Counted from the stretch's first letter, positions 45,021-53,650 are shown. The stretch is 64,000 bases of DNA from Sphingomonas sp. SUN039 (GCF_024758725.1 NZ_CP096972.1:292001-356000), one strand, 5' to 3'. Notes: generated by a model not told the origin, from the sequence alone. Numbers and translations are program-made.

Positions 45021-46424
45021 TTACGCCGCGTCCTGAATCCCCAGTTCCGCCAGCTTGCGGTAAAGCGTGGACCGCCCGATCCCCAGCCGCCGTGCGACTT
45101 CGGTCATGCGCCCCCTGTAGTGCCCGATCGCCAGCCGGATCACATCCGCCTCGATGGCATCGAGCGCGCGGAGATTGCCGTCAGGCTGGTAGAGCGCCAC
45201 GCCCGCGCCCGAGGGTTCGCCGGGCTGCGGCGTGCTGAGCGATTGTGCGGCGATATGCGGGAAGTCGCTGGCGGTCAGCGCATCGCCCTCGCAAAGCACC
45301 GCCGCGCGGAACAGCACGTCGTGGAGCTGGCGGACATTGCCCGGCCAGACATAGCCCGAGAGCAATGCCATCGCCTCGTCGGTAATGCCCAGATCACGGA
45401 GACCCGGCTGGCGCGCGATGCGGCTGAGCAAATGGCGGGCCAGCGCGGGGACGTCGCCGCGCCGTTCGCGCAAGGGAGGAATCGTTAGCTGGACCGCCGC
45501 AAGCCGGTAATACAGGTCTTCGCGGAAATGCCCGGCCGCGACGCGGTCGAGCAAAGTGCGGTTGGTCGCGGCAACAATGCGGACATCGACTTCGCGCGGG
45601 TAGCGCGCGCCCGCCGCGATAACTTCGCCCGATTGCAGGACGCGGAGCAATTTGACCTGGGCGTCGACCGGCAGCTCGCCGACCTCGTCGAGGAACAGCG
45701 TCCCACCATCGGCGTCGATCAGCTTGCCAATCTGGCTAGTGAACGCACCCGCGAACGCGCCTTTTTCATGGCCGAAAAGTTCGGACTCGATCTGGTTGAC
45801 CGGCATCGACCCGCAATTGACGACGACCAGCGGGCGTTTGGCGCGGGGAGAGGCCGCGTGGATGGCCTCGGCAATCACTGCCTTGCCGACGCCGGTTTCG
45901 CCCTCGACCAGCATCGGCACGCGCGCACGCGCAGCCTTGGCCGCAATCGCGAGCGCGGCCCGGAATTTGGGCGCCGAGCCGACGATCTCGTCGAAGCCCA
46001 GGGCCGCGCCGATCTTTTCGGTCAGCGGGCGCAATTCGCCGCCGTCGGTGCCGTTCTGGATCGCGGCTTCGAGTGCCGCGAGCAAACGCTCGGGTGCAAT
46101 CGGTTTGACGAGGAAGTCCGAAGCTCCTGCGCGCATCGCCGTGACCGCGACATCGATGCTGTTGTTCGCGGTCAGCATCAGGATGGGCAGTGCGGGGCGG
46201 CGCGCGCGCAATTCCTCGATCATCGGGGCGATATCGTCGCCCACGTCGATCAGGATCGCGTCGAGCATCATGCCGTCGCGGGTGCCCAGCGTCGCAATCG
46301 CAACCTCGCCCTCGGGCGCGACGATGGTACGCCAGCCCGCGCGCGCGGCAAGCGCCGACACCAGCCGCGCCTGCGCGGGCTCGGCATCGACGAGCATCAA
46401 CATGCGGGTCCCGTTCGGCGTCAT
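45021..46424 (-). CDS. NtrC-type response regulator with altered GAFTGA loop
   Basis: A 467-residue protein: receiver domain (residues about 8-120, phosphoacceptor in ILIDVGDD, conserved LVKPIAP), AAA+ domain with EGETGVGKA and GGTLFLDEVGELP, and a Fis-type helix-turn-helix at the end (GRMTEVARRLGIGRSTLYRKL). The sigma-54-contacting loop reads GAFAGA; the key Thr is replaced by Ala. It may therefore act without sigma-54 or have a different partner. The start at MTPNGTRMLMLV is chosen to begin close to the receiver; MGIVQGKSG, 14 codons upstream, is possible. Confidence 0.83.
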   Translation of the reverse strand: MTPNGTRMLMLVDAEPAQARLVSALAARAGWRTIVAPEGEVAIATLGTRDGMMLDAILIDVGDDIAPMIEELRARRPALPILMLTANNSIDVAVTAMRAGASDFLVKPIAPERLLAALEAAIQNGTDGGELRPLTEKIGAALGFDEIVGSAPKFRAALAIAAKAARARVPMLVEGETGVGKAVIAEAIHAASPRAKRPLVVVNCGSMPVNQIESELFGHEKGAFAGAFTSQIGKLIDADGGTLFLDEVGELPVDAQVKLLRVLQSGEVIAAGARYPREVDVRIVAATNRTLLDRVAAGHFREDLYYRLAAVQLTIPPLRERRGDVPALARHLLSRIARQPGLRDLGITDEAMALLSGYVWPGNVRQLHDVLFRAAVLCEGDALTASDFPHIAAQSLSTPQPGEPSGAGVALYQPDGNLRALDAIEADVIRLAIGHYRGRMTEVARRLGIGRSTLYRKLAELGIQDAA

Positions 46425-46584
46425 CGTGTTTGCGTGCTGTCCACTCTTGCCCTGAACGATCCCCATAGCGCGCGGGAGTAAAGGGGGGCTTAAGGTCCGA
46501 CCGAACCTTGGGGTGAAACCCTTGACCCGCCTTGGCGCGTGGCTAAGGACGGGCGAGGGCATTCATCGATCAAGAGGGTAGGAC

Positions 46585-46734
46585 ATGGCCGGACACGGCG
46601 AGACGAACGGCGAAGCTGGGGCAATGGACATCACGGCCCACCGCGCCTCGTACGAGGGCTTTCTCGGCTGGTTCAAATGGGGCGCGATCGTCTCGTTCAT
46701 CGTCGCCGCCATCGTTGTGGTAATCATCGCCTGA
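46585..46734 (+). CDS. aa3-type cytochrome c oxidase subunit IV-like small protein
   Basis: A 49-residue protein with a short polar N-terminus (AMDITAHRASYEGFLGWFKW) and one membrane helix (VSFIVAAIVVVIIA). This is the pattern of the alphaproteobacterial oxidase subunit IV family, which packs against aa3 oxidase. It overlaps the pntAA start (TGATG), and the same small gene often precedes pnt in related genomes. AGAGGG precedes the ATG. Confidence 0.8.
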   Translation: MAGHGETNGEAGAMDITAHRASYEGFLGWFKWGAIVSFIVAAIVVVIIA

Positions 46735-47855
46735 TGAAAATCGGCGTCCTCAAGGAAACCGCCGAGGGCGAGCGCCGCGTCGCTGCCAGCGCTGAAACCG
46801 TCAAGAAATTCGTGGCGCTGGGCGCGACGGTGGCGGTCGAGGCGGGCGCGGGCGCGGGCGCGAACATCGCCGATGGCGCATTTGCAGACGCGGGCGCGAC
46901 GGTCGGGTCGCGGGGAGAAGTTCTGAACGACGCCGACATCCTGCTCGGCGTTGCGGGACCGACGCCGCCGTCGCTCAAGGGTGTCAAAAAGGGTGCCTGG
47001 CTGGCGGCGGGACTCAATCCCTTCGGCGAGCGCGCACGGGTCGACGAATATGCGCTGCTCGGCATCGAGGCGCTGGCGATGGAATTCATGCCGCGCATCA
47101 CCCGCGCGCAGTCGATGGACATCCTGTCGTCGCAGTCGAATTTGAGCGGCTACAAGGCAGTGCTCGATGCCGCGTCGGAATACGGTAAGGCCTTTCCGAT
47201 GATGATGACGGCGGCGGGCACGGTGAATGCCGCGCGCGTCTTCGTGATGGGCGTCGGCGTCGCGGGGCTACAGGCGATTGCGACCGCGCGGCGGCTGGGC
47301 GCGCAGGTTTCGGCGACCGACGTGCGCTCGGCGACCAAGGAACAGATCGAGTCGCTCGGTGCGAAGGCGATCTTCGTCGAGGACGTGAAGGGTATCGAAG
47401 GCGAAGGTGCGGGCGGTTACGCCACCGAAATGTCGGACGAGTATAAGGCGGCACAGGCGGCGCTCGTGTCGAGCCATATCGCCAAGCAGGACATCGTCAT
47501 CACCACCGCGCTGATCCCCGGACGGCCCGCGCCGCGCCTGATTTCGGATGCCCAGATCGCGAGTATGAAGCCGGGCAGCGTGATCGTCGATCTCGCGGTC
47601 GAGGCAGGCGGCAATGTCGAGGGCGCGGTGGCAGGTCAGGTCGTCGAGGTGCACGGCGTCAAGATCGTCGGGCACAAGAACGTGCCGTCGCGGCTGGCGA
47701 CCGACGCGAGCGCGCTGTTCAGTCGCAACCTCTACAACTTCCTCAGTGCCTTCTGGGACAAGGAAGCGGGCAAGCCTGTGCTCGACGAAGAAATCGGCAA
47801 CGCGATCCGCCTGACGCAGGGCGGCAAGGTCGTGAACGAGCGGTTGTTGGGGTGA
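46734..47855 (+). CDS. pntAA: NAD(P) transhydrogenase subunit alpha part 1
   Basis: A 373-residue soluble dI subunit that binds NAD(H). It begins MKIGVLKETAEGERRVAAS and carries the RTRAQSMDILSSQSNLSGYKA region and the GMGVAGLQAIATARRLGA-like nucleotide fold. With PntAB and PntB it uses the proton gradient to drive NADPH formation. Its stop overlaps the start of an extra small gene, not pntAB as is usual. Confidence 0.94.
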   Translation: MKIGVLKETAEGERRVAASAETVKKFVALGATVAVEAGAGAGANIADGAFADAGATVGSRGEVLNDADILLGVAGPTPPSLKGVKKGAWLAAGLNPFGERARVDEYALLGIEALAMEFMPRITRAQSMDILSSQSNLSGYKAVLDAASEYGKAFPMMMTAAGTVNAARVFVMGVGVAGLQAIATARRLGAQVSATDVRSATKEQIESLGAKAIFVEDVKGIEGEGAGGYATEMSDEYKAAQAALVSSHIAKQDIVITTALIPGRPAPRLISDAQIASMKPGSVIVDLAVEAGGNVEGAVAGQVVEVHGVKIVGHKNVPSRLATDASALFSRNLYNFLSAFWDKEAGKPVLDEEIGNAIRLTQGGKVVNERLLG

Positions 47856-48190
47856 TAGCGATTGTCGCCTTACTTGCAGCTGTGACGCCGGCAGTCGATG
47901 CACAGCCAGCATCATATGACGCGTTCTATAATGTGAATGCTTTCATCACGGGATTCAGCCTTGAAGGCTGTCGACGTCCGGATCTTGATCGGCGCACACG
48001 CGACATAGGCGCGAGACTAACCCGTCTGAACAGCATTTACTGGAGCCGATTGCCCGCAAAAAGCCTGTGGGCCGCACCCCCAATCGTTGTCACTACGCCG
48101 CCGGACTGCGCAAATGCCTCGTCGAATATTGTTCGACTGAGTCATCTCATAGACGATTTCGCCAAAGCGCTTGGGCGCAGGAGCCGCTAA
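47852..48190 (+). CDS. small secreted protein inserted between pntAA and pntAB
   Basis: A 112-residue protein with a signal peptide (MIAIVALLAAVTPAVDAQ) and a mature part with two cysteines (EGCRRPD and PPDCANA) that may pair in the periplasm. I do not recognise it. The GTG start overlaps pntAA (GTGA) and the TAA overlaps the pntAB ATG (TAATG). Its base composition looks less GC-rich than its neighbours. It is fully embedded in the operon, so it is expressed with the transhydrogenase. Confidence 0.7.
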   Translation: MIAIVALLAAVTPAVDAQPASYDAFYNVNAFITGFSLEGCRRPDLDRRTRDIGARLTRLNSIYWSRLPAKSLWAAPPIVVTTPPDCANASSNIVRLSHLIDDFAKALGRRSR

Positions 48191-48471
48191 TGGACTTCAT
48201 CAGCATCCTTTCCATATTCGTGATGGCCTGTTTCGTCGGCTATTATGTCGTCTGGTCGGTCACACCCGCGCTGCACACGCCGTTGATGGCGGTGACCAAT
48301 GCGATTTCGAGCGTCATCATCGTCGGCGCGCTGATCGCGGCGGCGGCGGCGGGGAGCGCGTCGAGCAAATGGCTCGGGTTGCTCGCGGTGGTGATGGCGA
48401 GCGTCAACATTTTCGGCGGGTTCGCGGTCACCTCGCGGATGCTGGCGATGTACAAGAAGAAGGACCGCTAG
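48190..48471 (+). CDS. pntAB: NAD(P) transhydrogenase subunit alpha part 2
   Basis: A 93-residue membrane subunit with three hydrophobic helices, beginning MDFISILSIFVMACFVGYYVVW, followed by TPLMAVTNAISSVIIVGAL, the conserved PntAB core. It forms the proton channel with PntB. It lies 1 base ahead of pntB. Confidence 0.93.
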   Translation: MDFISILSIFVMACFVGYYVVWSVTPALHTPLMAVTNAISSVIIVGALIAAAAAGSASSKWLGLLAVVMASVNIFGGFAVTSRMLAMYKKKDR

Positions 48472-48472
48472 G

Positions 48473-49957
48473 GTGGAACACGTTGCGGTCCCCGCTTGGG
48501 TCTCGATCGCCTATCTGGTCTCGGGCATCCTGTTCATCCTCGCGCTACGCGGGCTGTCGTCGCCGTCGACCAGCCAGGCGGGCAATCGCTATGGTATGAT
48601 CGGCATGGCGATTGCGGTGGTGACGACGCTGGTCACCCATGTGCCTTACCTCGCCGGAGAATGTGTGCCCCGCGCCGGGGAGTACGGATGCGAGCCAGCG
48701 CCTTTGCTGGATGTCATTACGCTGGGCCAAATCCTCGCCGCCATCGCTATCGGCGCAGTCATCGGCATCGTCACGGCGCGTCGCATCAAGATGACCGACA
48801 TGCCGCAACTCGTGGCGGCGTTCCACTCGCTCGTCGGCATGGCGGCGGTGCTGGTTGCGGCGGCGGCGTTCCTCAATCCGGCGGCGTTCGGCATCACCGG
48901 CCCCGATGGCGCGATCCTCGTCCAGAGCCGCATCGAAATGGGCCTCGGCGTCGCCATCGGCGCGATCACGTTCAGCGGTTCGGTCATCGCCTTCCTGAAA
49001 CTCGCGGGCAAGATGTCGGGCAAGCCGATCATGCTGCCGGGGCGCCATGTCATCAATCTGGGGACGCTCGCCGCGATCCTCGGACTGGTCGGCTATTTCA
49101 CTGTCGATCAATCGCCCTGGGTGTTCTGGACGATCGTCGCGCTCAGCTTCCTGATCGGTTTCCTGCTCATCATCCCCATCGGCGGGGCGGACATGCCGGT
49201 CGTGGTGTCGATGCTCAACAGTTATTCGGGCTGGGCTGCGGCGGCGATGGGCTTCACCTTGCACAACACTGCGATGGTCATCACCGGCGCGCTGGTCGGG
49301 TCGTCGGGTGCGATCCTGAGCTACATCATGTGCAAGGCGATGAACCGCAGCTTTATCAGCGTCATCGCGGGCGGCTTCGGCGGCGACAGCGGCGGCGGTG
49401 CGGGTGGCGAGGCCAAGGAACAGCGCCCGTGGAAGCGCGGCAGTGCCGAGGACGCGGCGTACATGATGAAGCAGGCCGACAGCGTCATCATCGTGCCCGG
49501 TTACGGCATGGCGGTCGCGCAGGCGCAGCACGCGCTGCGCGAAATGGGCGACTTGCTCAAGAAGGAAGGCGTCAGCGTCAAATACGCGATCCATCCCGTC
49601 GCAGGGCGCATGCCCGGGCACATGAACGTGCTGCTTGCCGAAGCGAACGTCCCCTATGATGAGGTGTTCGAGCTGGAGGATATCAACAGCGAATTCGCGC
49701 AGGCCGATGTCGCGTTCATCATCGGCGCGAACGACGTCGTGAACCCGGCGGCAAAGACCGACAAATCGTCGCCGATCTATGGCATGCCGGTGTTCGACGT
49801 CGACAAGGCGAAATCGGTGTTCTTCATCAAGCGGTCGATGGGCGGTGTGGGCTATGCGGGCGTCGATAACGACGTGTTCTACATGGACCAGACGATGATG
49901 TTGCTGGCCGATGCGAAGAAGATGGTCGAGGATATTAACAAGGCGATGGCGCACTGA
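48473..49957 (+). CDS. pntB: NAD(P) transhydrogenase subunit beta
   Basis: A 494-residue subunit: eight or nine membrane helices, then a C-terminal NADP(H)-binding domain with IVPGYGMAVAQAQHAL, PVAGRMPGHMNVLLAEA and GANDVVNPAA. The start is a GTG. It completes the proton-pumping transhydrogenase. Confidence 0.95.
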   Translation: MEHVAVPAWVSIAYLVSGILFILALRGLSSPSTSQAGNRYGMIGMAIAVVTTLVTHVPYLAGECVPRAGEYGCEPAPLLDVITLGQILAAIAIGAVIGIVTARRIKMTDMPQLVAAFHSLVGMAAVLVAAAAFLNPAAFGITGPDGAILVQSRIEMGLGVAIGAITFSGSVIAFLKLAGKMSGKPIMLPGRHVINLGTLAAILGLVGYFTVDQSPWVFWTIVALSFLIGFLLIIPIGGADMPVVVSMLNSYSGWAAAAMGFTLHNTAMVITGALVGSSGAILSYIMCKAMNRSFISVIAGGFGGDSGGGAGGEAKEQRPWKRGSAEDAAYMMKQADSVIIVPGYGMAVAQAQHALREMGDLLKKEGVSVKYAIHPVAGRMPGHMNVLLAEANVPYDEVFELEDINSEFAQADVAFIIGANDVVNPAAKTDKSSPIYGMPVFDVDKAKSVFFIKRSMGGVGYAGVDNDVFYMDQTMMLLADAKKMVEDINKAMAH

Positions 49958-49979
49958 CGATTTAGTGTAAGCTAAATCG
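49958..49979. terminator. AT-containing hairpin after pntB
   Basis: Eight-base complementary arms (CGATTTAG and CTAAATCG) flank a 6-base loop immediately after the pntB stop. There is no T-run, so it may act as an mRNA 3'-end stabiliser instead of a strict terminator. Confidence 0.5.
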
Positions 49980-50021
49980 CGATGCGCCAAGCCCGGACGG
50001 CGTTGCGAAACTAACGACCGA

Positions 50022-50042
50022 CGACGCGGCTTTGCCGCGTCG
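50022..50042. terminator. GC-rich hairpin between convergent genes
   Basis: Nine-base arms (CGACGCGGC and GCCGCGTCG) with a TTT loop lie between pntB and the convergent minus-strand gene. The position suits a bidirectional transcription stop. Confidence 0.55.
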
Positions 50043-50059
50043 CCCGCCACCACCGCGCC

Positions 50060-50539
50060 TCAACTATGCCGGGCGTAGCTCGCGTCCTGCCGCGCATCCA
50101 TGAACATCGACGACACGATCCGCCACGCGCCGTCGCCCTGACGTGACACGACATGCAGCGAACGATTGTCGCGTAGCGCGATGCTGCCACCGCCGACCAG
50201 ACCTTGGCCCGACACCTGCAAATGGCACGACACCACCGCATGGTCGCGGTCGAGCCGCCGCAGCGCTAGTGCGGGCGGCGCGACCGGCTCGCCGTCGTTG
50301 AAATTGTTGTCGGCGAACAAGCCGCTGAGATACTCAACGATCTCAGCGCCGCCGCGTTTGACGCTGCCAAATGCGTTCACCCAGTCGGCATCATCCGAAT
50401 AGACGCTCTGCAGCAGCGCGACGTTGCGGCTGGCAAACGCCATCAGCGCGCGGCCGATGGTCCCGCCGATTGCGGCGCGGTCGGCTTCGTCCATCGCTTC
50501 GATCCCGTTGATGCGGAGCATGGTCTGTGTCTCGGTCAT
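50060..50539 (-). CDS. SnoaL/DUF4440-like (NTF2-fold) protein
   Basis: A 159-residue NTF2-like protein. The pattern AFASRNVALLQSVYSDDADWVNAFG and DGAWRIVSSMFMDAR is typical of the SgcJ/DUF4440 group. Such proteins bind small ligands or act as simple isomerases or hydrolases; the role here is unknown. The start MTETQTMLRING is preferred, with AAGGAACT ahead of it. Third gene of a minus-strand run behind the truncated haemoglobin. Confidence 0.8.
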   Translation of the reverse strand: MTETQTMLRINGIEAMDEADRAAIGGTIGRALMAFASRNVALLQSVYSDDADWVNAFGSVKRGGAEIVEYLSGLFADNNFNDGEPVAPPALALRRLDRDHAVVSCHLQVSGQGLVGGGSIALRDNRSLHVVSRQGDGAWRIVSSMFMDARQDASYARHS

Positions 50540-50571
50540 GATAAGTTCCTTTCGGTTTGGGGTGCGCAAAC

Positions 50572-51027
50572 TCAGAAGGCGAATGCGCGGATTGCGACCA
50601 GCGCGACGCCGAACAGCGCGAAGCAGGCAGGGACGGTCAGCACCTGTGCGGCGACGGTGGTGGTATCCATCGGCCCGGTCCAGGTCAGGAGCGGGCCGAT
50701 GCCGCGTGCGAACGGTGATGGCGTTACGGCTGGGTTCTGCCGCACCAGAATGCGTGCCGTGCCGAAATACATGACGGCATAGGCGACGCTGATCGCGATC
50801 ATGAACAGCGCGCCGCGATCGTGACCCGTCGCCAACAGGAGTCCGGTAAAGAACACGCCGTAACAGCCGAGCATCGTGCGCCAGATCCAGCGCGGCATTT
50901 TGAGGTCGGCGCTTTCGGGTTGCACATGGCGTGGCGCAGCCGGTTCAGGGTGGAGGATCGCAAGCGCGGTTGCATCGACGCAATCGGGCAGGTCGACATC
51001 GAACGCTGCGGCACGGTCTTCAAACAT
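50572..51027 (-). CDS. unknown membrane protein in the NsrR-linked operon
   Basis: A 151-residue protein with a polar N-terminal 45 residues and three hydrophobic segments (WRTMLGCYGVFFTGLLLAT, ALFMIAISVAYAVMYFGTA and a C-terminal one). I recognise no family. Its start overlaps the end of the truncated haemoglobin gene by 8 bases, so it is co-translated and probably belongs to the same stress response. Confidence 0.7.
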   Translation of the reverse strand: MFEDRAAAFDVDLPDCVDATALAILHPEPAAPRHVQPESADLKMPRWIWRTMLGCYGVFFTGLLLATGHDRGALFMIAISVAYAVMYFGTARILVRQNPAVTPSPFARGIGPLLTWTGPMDTTTVAAQVLTVPACFALFGVALVAIRAFAF

Positions 51028-51487
51028 GGCTCAGTCCCCTCATGGCAGACACGTCGGTGCGGTTGTCGCGCTGGATGCGGATGCCGGTCAGCAGGCTGTC
51101 GGCGATCATGCGGGCGCGGGCGGAAATGAGGGTGCTGGCGGCGGGATCGCGTTCGATCTCGCCGAGCGTTTCGTCGAAGAGGGCGAGCCAGCGGAGGAAT
51201 TCCGGGCGTTCGATCTGCGGGATCGCGGCGTGGAGGCGCATCGGGCTGCCCTCGAACTGCCCGTCGCCACGCAGGACCGCGGCCCAGAATTGCTTCATCC
51301 GCAAGAGGTGTGGGGTCCAGTCATCGACGCGGCTGGCAAAGACCGGGGCAAGGACGGCGTCGGCACGAACGCGGGCATAAAACCCCTCGACGAGGGCGTT
51401 GATGAACCCGGCATCGATCCCGAGCGCATCGGCTTCGGCGCGTTTGGCGGCGCGGGCACGGTCGGCGTGAGTGGCAGTCTCGGACAT
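51020..51487 (-). CDS. group III truncated haemoglobin
   Basis: A 155-residue globin of the group III truncated type. VEGFYARVRADAVLAPVF, LLRMKQFWAAVLRG and the proximal His in SPMRLHAAIP are diagnostic. It should bind haem and handle nitric oxide or oxygen in the cytoplasm. It is divergent from an NsrR-like repressor, and a palindrome in the shared gap sits just upstream of its start, which suggests NO-controlled expression. Confidence 0.87.
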   Translation of the reverse strand: MSETATHADRARAAKRAEADALGIDAGFINALVEGFYARVRADAVLAPVFASRVDDWTPHLLRMKQFWAAVLRGDGQFEGSPMRLHAAIPQIERPEFLRWLALFDETLGEIERDPAASTLISARARMIADSLLTGIRIQRDNRTDVSAMRGLSHV

Positions 51488-51500
51488 CGAAACGACTCGC

Positions 51501-51525
51501 TAAGTGGTAATTGATATGCCACTTA
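51501..51525. promoter_or_regulatory. candidate NsrR/Rrf2 operator
   Basis: A perfect inverted repeat with arms TAAGTGG and CCACTTA separated by 11 bases lies between the divergent haemoglobin and nsrR genes. It is 14 bases from the haemoglobin start, well placed to block that promoter. The size fits a dimeric Rrf2 regulator. Confidence 0.62.
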
Positions 51526-51533
51526 TAGCGCGC

Positions 51534-51562
51534 TTGCCGATCAAAGCAACATCTAATATACT
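51534..51562 (+). promoter_or_regulatory. probable nsrR promoter, leaderless transcript
   Basis: TTGCCG and TATACT are separated by 17 bases. The start of transcription expected 6-7 bases after the -10 box falls at the ATG of nsrR (51569), so the mRNA would have little or no leader. Confidence 0.55.
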
Positions 51563-51568
51563 ACTTTA

Positions 51569-52042
51569 ATGCAGCTAAATCTCCAGACCGACTATGCGCT
51601 CCGCGCGCTCATGTTTCTCGCCACCGAAAACCGGCAGGCCTCGGTCGACGAAATCGCCTCGGCCTATGGCATCTCGCGGCATCACCTGATGAAGGTCGTG
51701 CAGCGGCTGGCGGCGCTCGGCTATGTGACGGCGCGGCGCGGGCGCGGCGGCGGGTTGCTGCTCGCGCGCGAGGCGCAGGACATCAACGCGGGCGAAGTCG
51801 TCCGCGCCTTCGAGCCGACGGGCACATTCGTCGAATGCTTCGACCGCACGACCAACACCTGCCCGGCGGCTGGCGCGTGCGGCTTGCAGGGGGCTCTCAA
51901 CCTTGCCTTGCGCGACTTCCTGACGCGGCTCGACGGCTACACCATCGTGGACCTCATCCCAGCCAAGGACCGGTTTCGCGCACGGCTGTTCCCGGCGTTG
52001 ACAGCGATCGATGCGAAGAGGGATGAACCCGCATCGATTTGA
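51569..52042 (+). CDS. nsrR: Rrf2-family repressor, NsrR-like
   Basis: A 157-residue Rrf2 regulator. The winged helix is at residues 1-75 (MQLNLQTDYALRALMFLA, GISRHHLMKVVQRL). Three cysteines in ECFDRTTNTCPAAGACGLQ have NsrR-like spacing and should hold an Fe-S cluster that nitric oxide disrupts. It faces the truncated haemoglobin operon across a shared operator, the usual NsrR arrangement. IscR is a less likely identity because no isc genes are near. Confidence 0.87.
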   Translation: MQLNLQTDYALRALMFLATENRQASVDEIASAYGISRHHLMKVVQRLAALGYVTARRGRGGGLLLAREAQDINAGEVVRAFEPTGTFVECFDRTTNTCPAAGACGLQGALNLALRDFLTRLDGYTIVDLIPAKDRFRARLFPALTAIDAKRDEPASI

Positions 52043-52059
52043 GCAACAGGGAGACCGTC

Positions 52060-53574
52060 ATGACCGATGCGAGCCGTAGAGACATTCTGACCCACGGCAT
52101 CATCGGCGCGTCGCTCGCCGCCGCGCCCTCGCTTACGCTCGCGCAATCGGGCGATATGGCAAAGCTCCGTAAAGCGGTCGACGCGGGCAACGACGCTGCG
52201 ATCAAGCGCATCCAGGAATGGATATCGCTGCCCTCGATTGCCGCCGAGAACCGCGACATGTTGAAGGGCGCGCAATATATGGCAGCGCTCGCCAAGGACG
52301 CCGGATTTCAAAAGGCCGAGATCGTGCCCACCAAGGGGCATCCGGCGGTTTTCGCGACGCTCGATGCGGGCGCGAAGCGGACGATGGGCATCTATTTCAT
52401 GTACGACGTGAAGCAGTTCGACCCCGCCGAATGGTCGTCGCCCCCCTTGGAAGCGCGGATCGTCGACAAGCCCGGCTGGGGCAAAGCCATCGTCGGGCGC
52501 GGTGCGATCAACCAGAAGGGGCCGGAGGCGACGTTCCTGGCGACGCTGCACGCGTTCCGCGCGGCGGGGGTAAAGCTGCCGGTCAACCTCGTGCTGCTGG
52601 CGGAAGGGGAGGAGGAGATCGGCTCGCCCAATTTCAGCGATGCGGCGACGCGGCCCGACGTGCTGGCTGCGCTGAAGCGGTGCGAGGGCATCATCATCCC
52701 CGCCGCCTGGCAAGACAAGCAAGGGAACGTCGACGTCAATCTGGGGTCAAAGGGCATCATCGAACTCGAACTGATCGCGAGCGGGGCGAAGTGGAAGCGC
52801 GGCCCCGCGAAAGACCTGCATTCGAGCTATAAAGCGATGGTCGATTCGCCGTCGTGGCGGCTGGTACAGGCGTTGCAGACGCTCGTGACGCCCGACGGCA
52901 ATACGCCCGCCATCGACGGCTGGTTCGAGAATGTCCGGCCCCTGTCGGCGCGCGAAAAGGCCTTGATCGCGGAGAATGCGAAGCGGTCGAACGAGGCCGA
53001 TATGAAGACGTCGATGGGCGTGCCCGTGTGGATCGACGATCTGCCGTTCCAGCAAGCGCTCGAACGCCTCGCGTCGCAGCCGACGGTCAATATCGAAGGG
53101 CTTGTCGCAGGCTACACCGGCCCGGGCGGCAAGACCGTGCTGCCCGCGCGTGCTGTCGCGAAAATCGACTGCCGCCTCGTCCCTAACCAGACGCGGGCGG
53201 AGGCGACGCGGAAGCTGCGCGCGCACCTCGACAAGCGCGGGTTCACCGATATCGAGGTCAATGTCTCGGGCGGCTACGACCCGACCGAGACCGCCGAGGA
53301 CAGCCGCGTCATCCGGGCTGAACTGGCGACCTATAAAAAGGCAGGGTTGACCGCGACGCTCAACCCGCGGCTTGCGGGGTCGTGGCCGGGGGCTGTGTTT
53401 ACAGCACCCCCGGTGTCGCTCCCCGCCGGACATTTCGGCCTTGGCCACGGCTCGGGTGCGCACGCGCCGGACGAATATTATGTGATCGAATCGACCAATC
53501 CCAAGGTCGCGAGCCTGCCGCAGGCAACGATGGGTTTTGCCGATTTCCTGTACCAGATTGCGGCAATTTCCTGA
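52060..53574 (+). CDS. exported M20-family protein with altered metal site
   Basis: A 504-residue protein with a twin-arginine-like signal (SRRDILTHG, then a hydrophobic stretch to SLTLAQ). The M20 fold is clear from EEWSSPP-like, GRGAINQKGPEATFL, EGEEEIGSP and HGSGAHAPDEYYV regions. Two metal positions differ: the usual HxDV reads MYDV, and GRGAxDDKG reads GRGAINQKG. The acidic pair EGEEE and the late His remain. The enzyme may bind one metal or none. AGGGAG precedes the ATG; a TTG seven codons upstream overlaps the nsrR stop. Confidence 0.8.
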   Translation: MTDASRRDILTHGIIGASLAAAPSLTLAQSGDMAKLRKAVDAGNDAAIKRIQEWISLPSIAAENRDMLKGAQYMAALAKDAGFQKAEIVPTKGHPAVFATLDAGAKRTMGIYFMYDVKQFDPAEWSSPPLEARIVDKPGWGKAIVGRGAINQKGPEATFLATLHAFRAAGVKLPVNLVLLAEGEEEIGSPNFSDAATRPDVLAALKRCEGIIIPAAWQDKQGNVDVNLGSKGIIELELIASGAKWKRGPAKDLHSSYKAMVDSPSWRLVQALQTLVTPDGNTPAIDGWFENVRPLSAREKALIAENAKRSNEADMKTSMGVPVWIDDLPFQQALERLASQPTVNIEGLVAGYTGPGGKTVLPARAVAKIDCRLVPNQTRAEATRKLRAHLDKRGFTDIEVNVSGGYDPTETAEDSRVIRAELATYKKAGLTATLNPRLAGSWPGAVFTAPPVSLPAGHFGLGHGSGAHAPDEYYVIESTNPKVASLPQATMGFADFLYQIAAIS

Positions 53575-53650
53575 CGCCTGAGCGACGGGATTTTGACGCT
53601 TTCGCCAGTGCACTGACGCTTTCGAACGCCCTTATCGTGGTTAACGCGGC

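Noticed and set aside
45528-46481. Plus-strand frames opposite the NtrC-type regulator
   Set aside because: They mirror a gene with complete AAA+ motifs; no start site or domain supports them.
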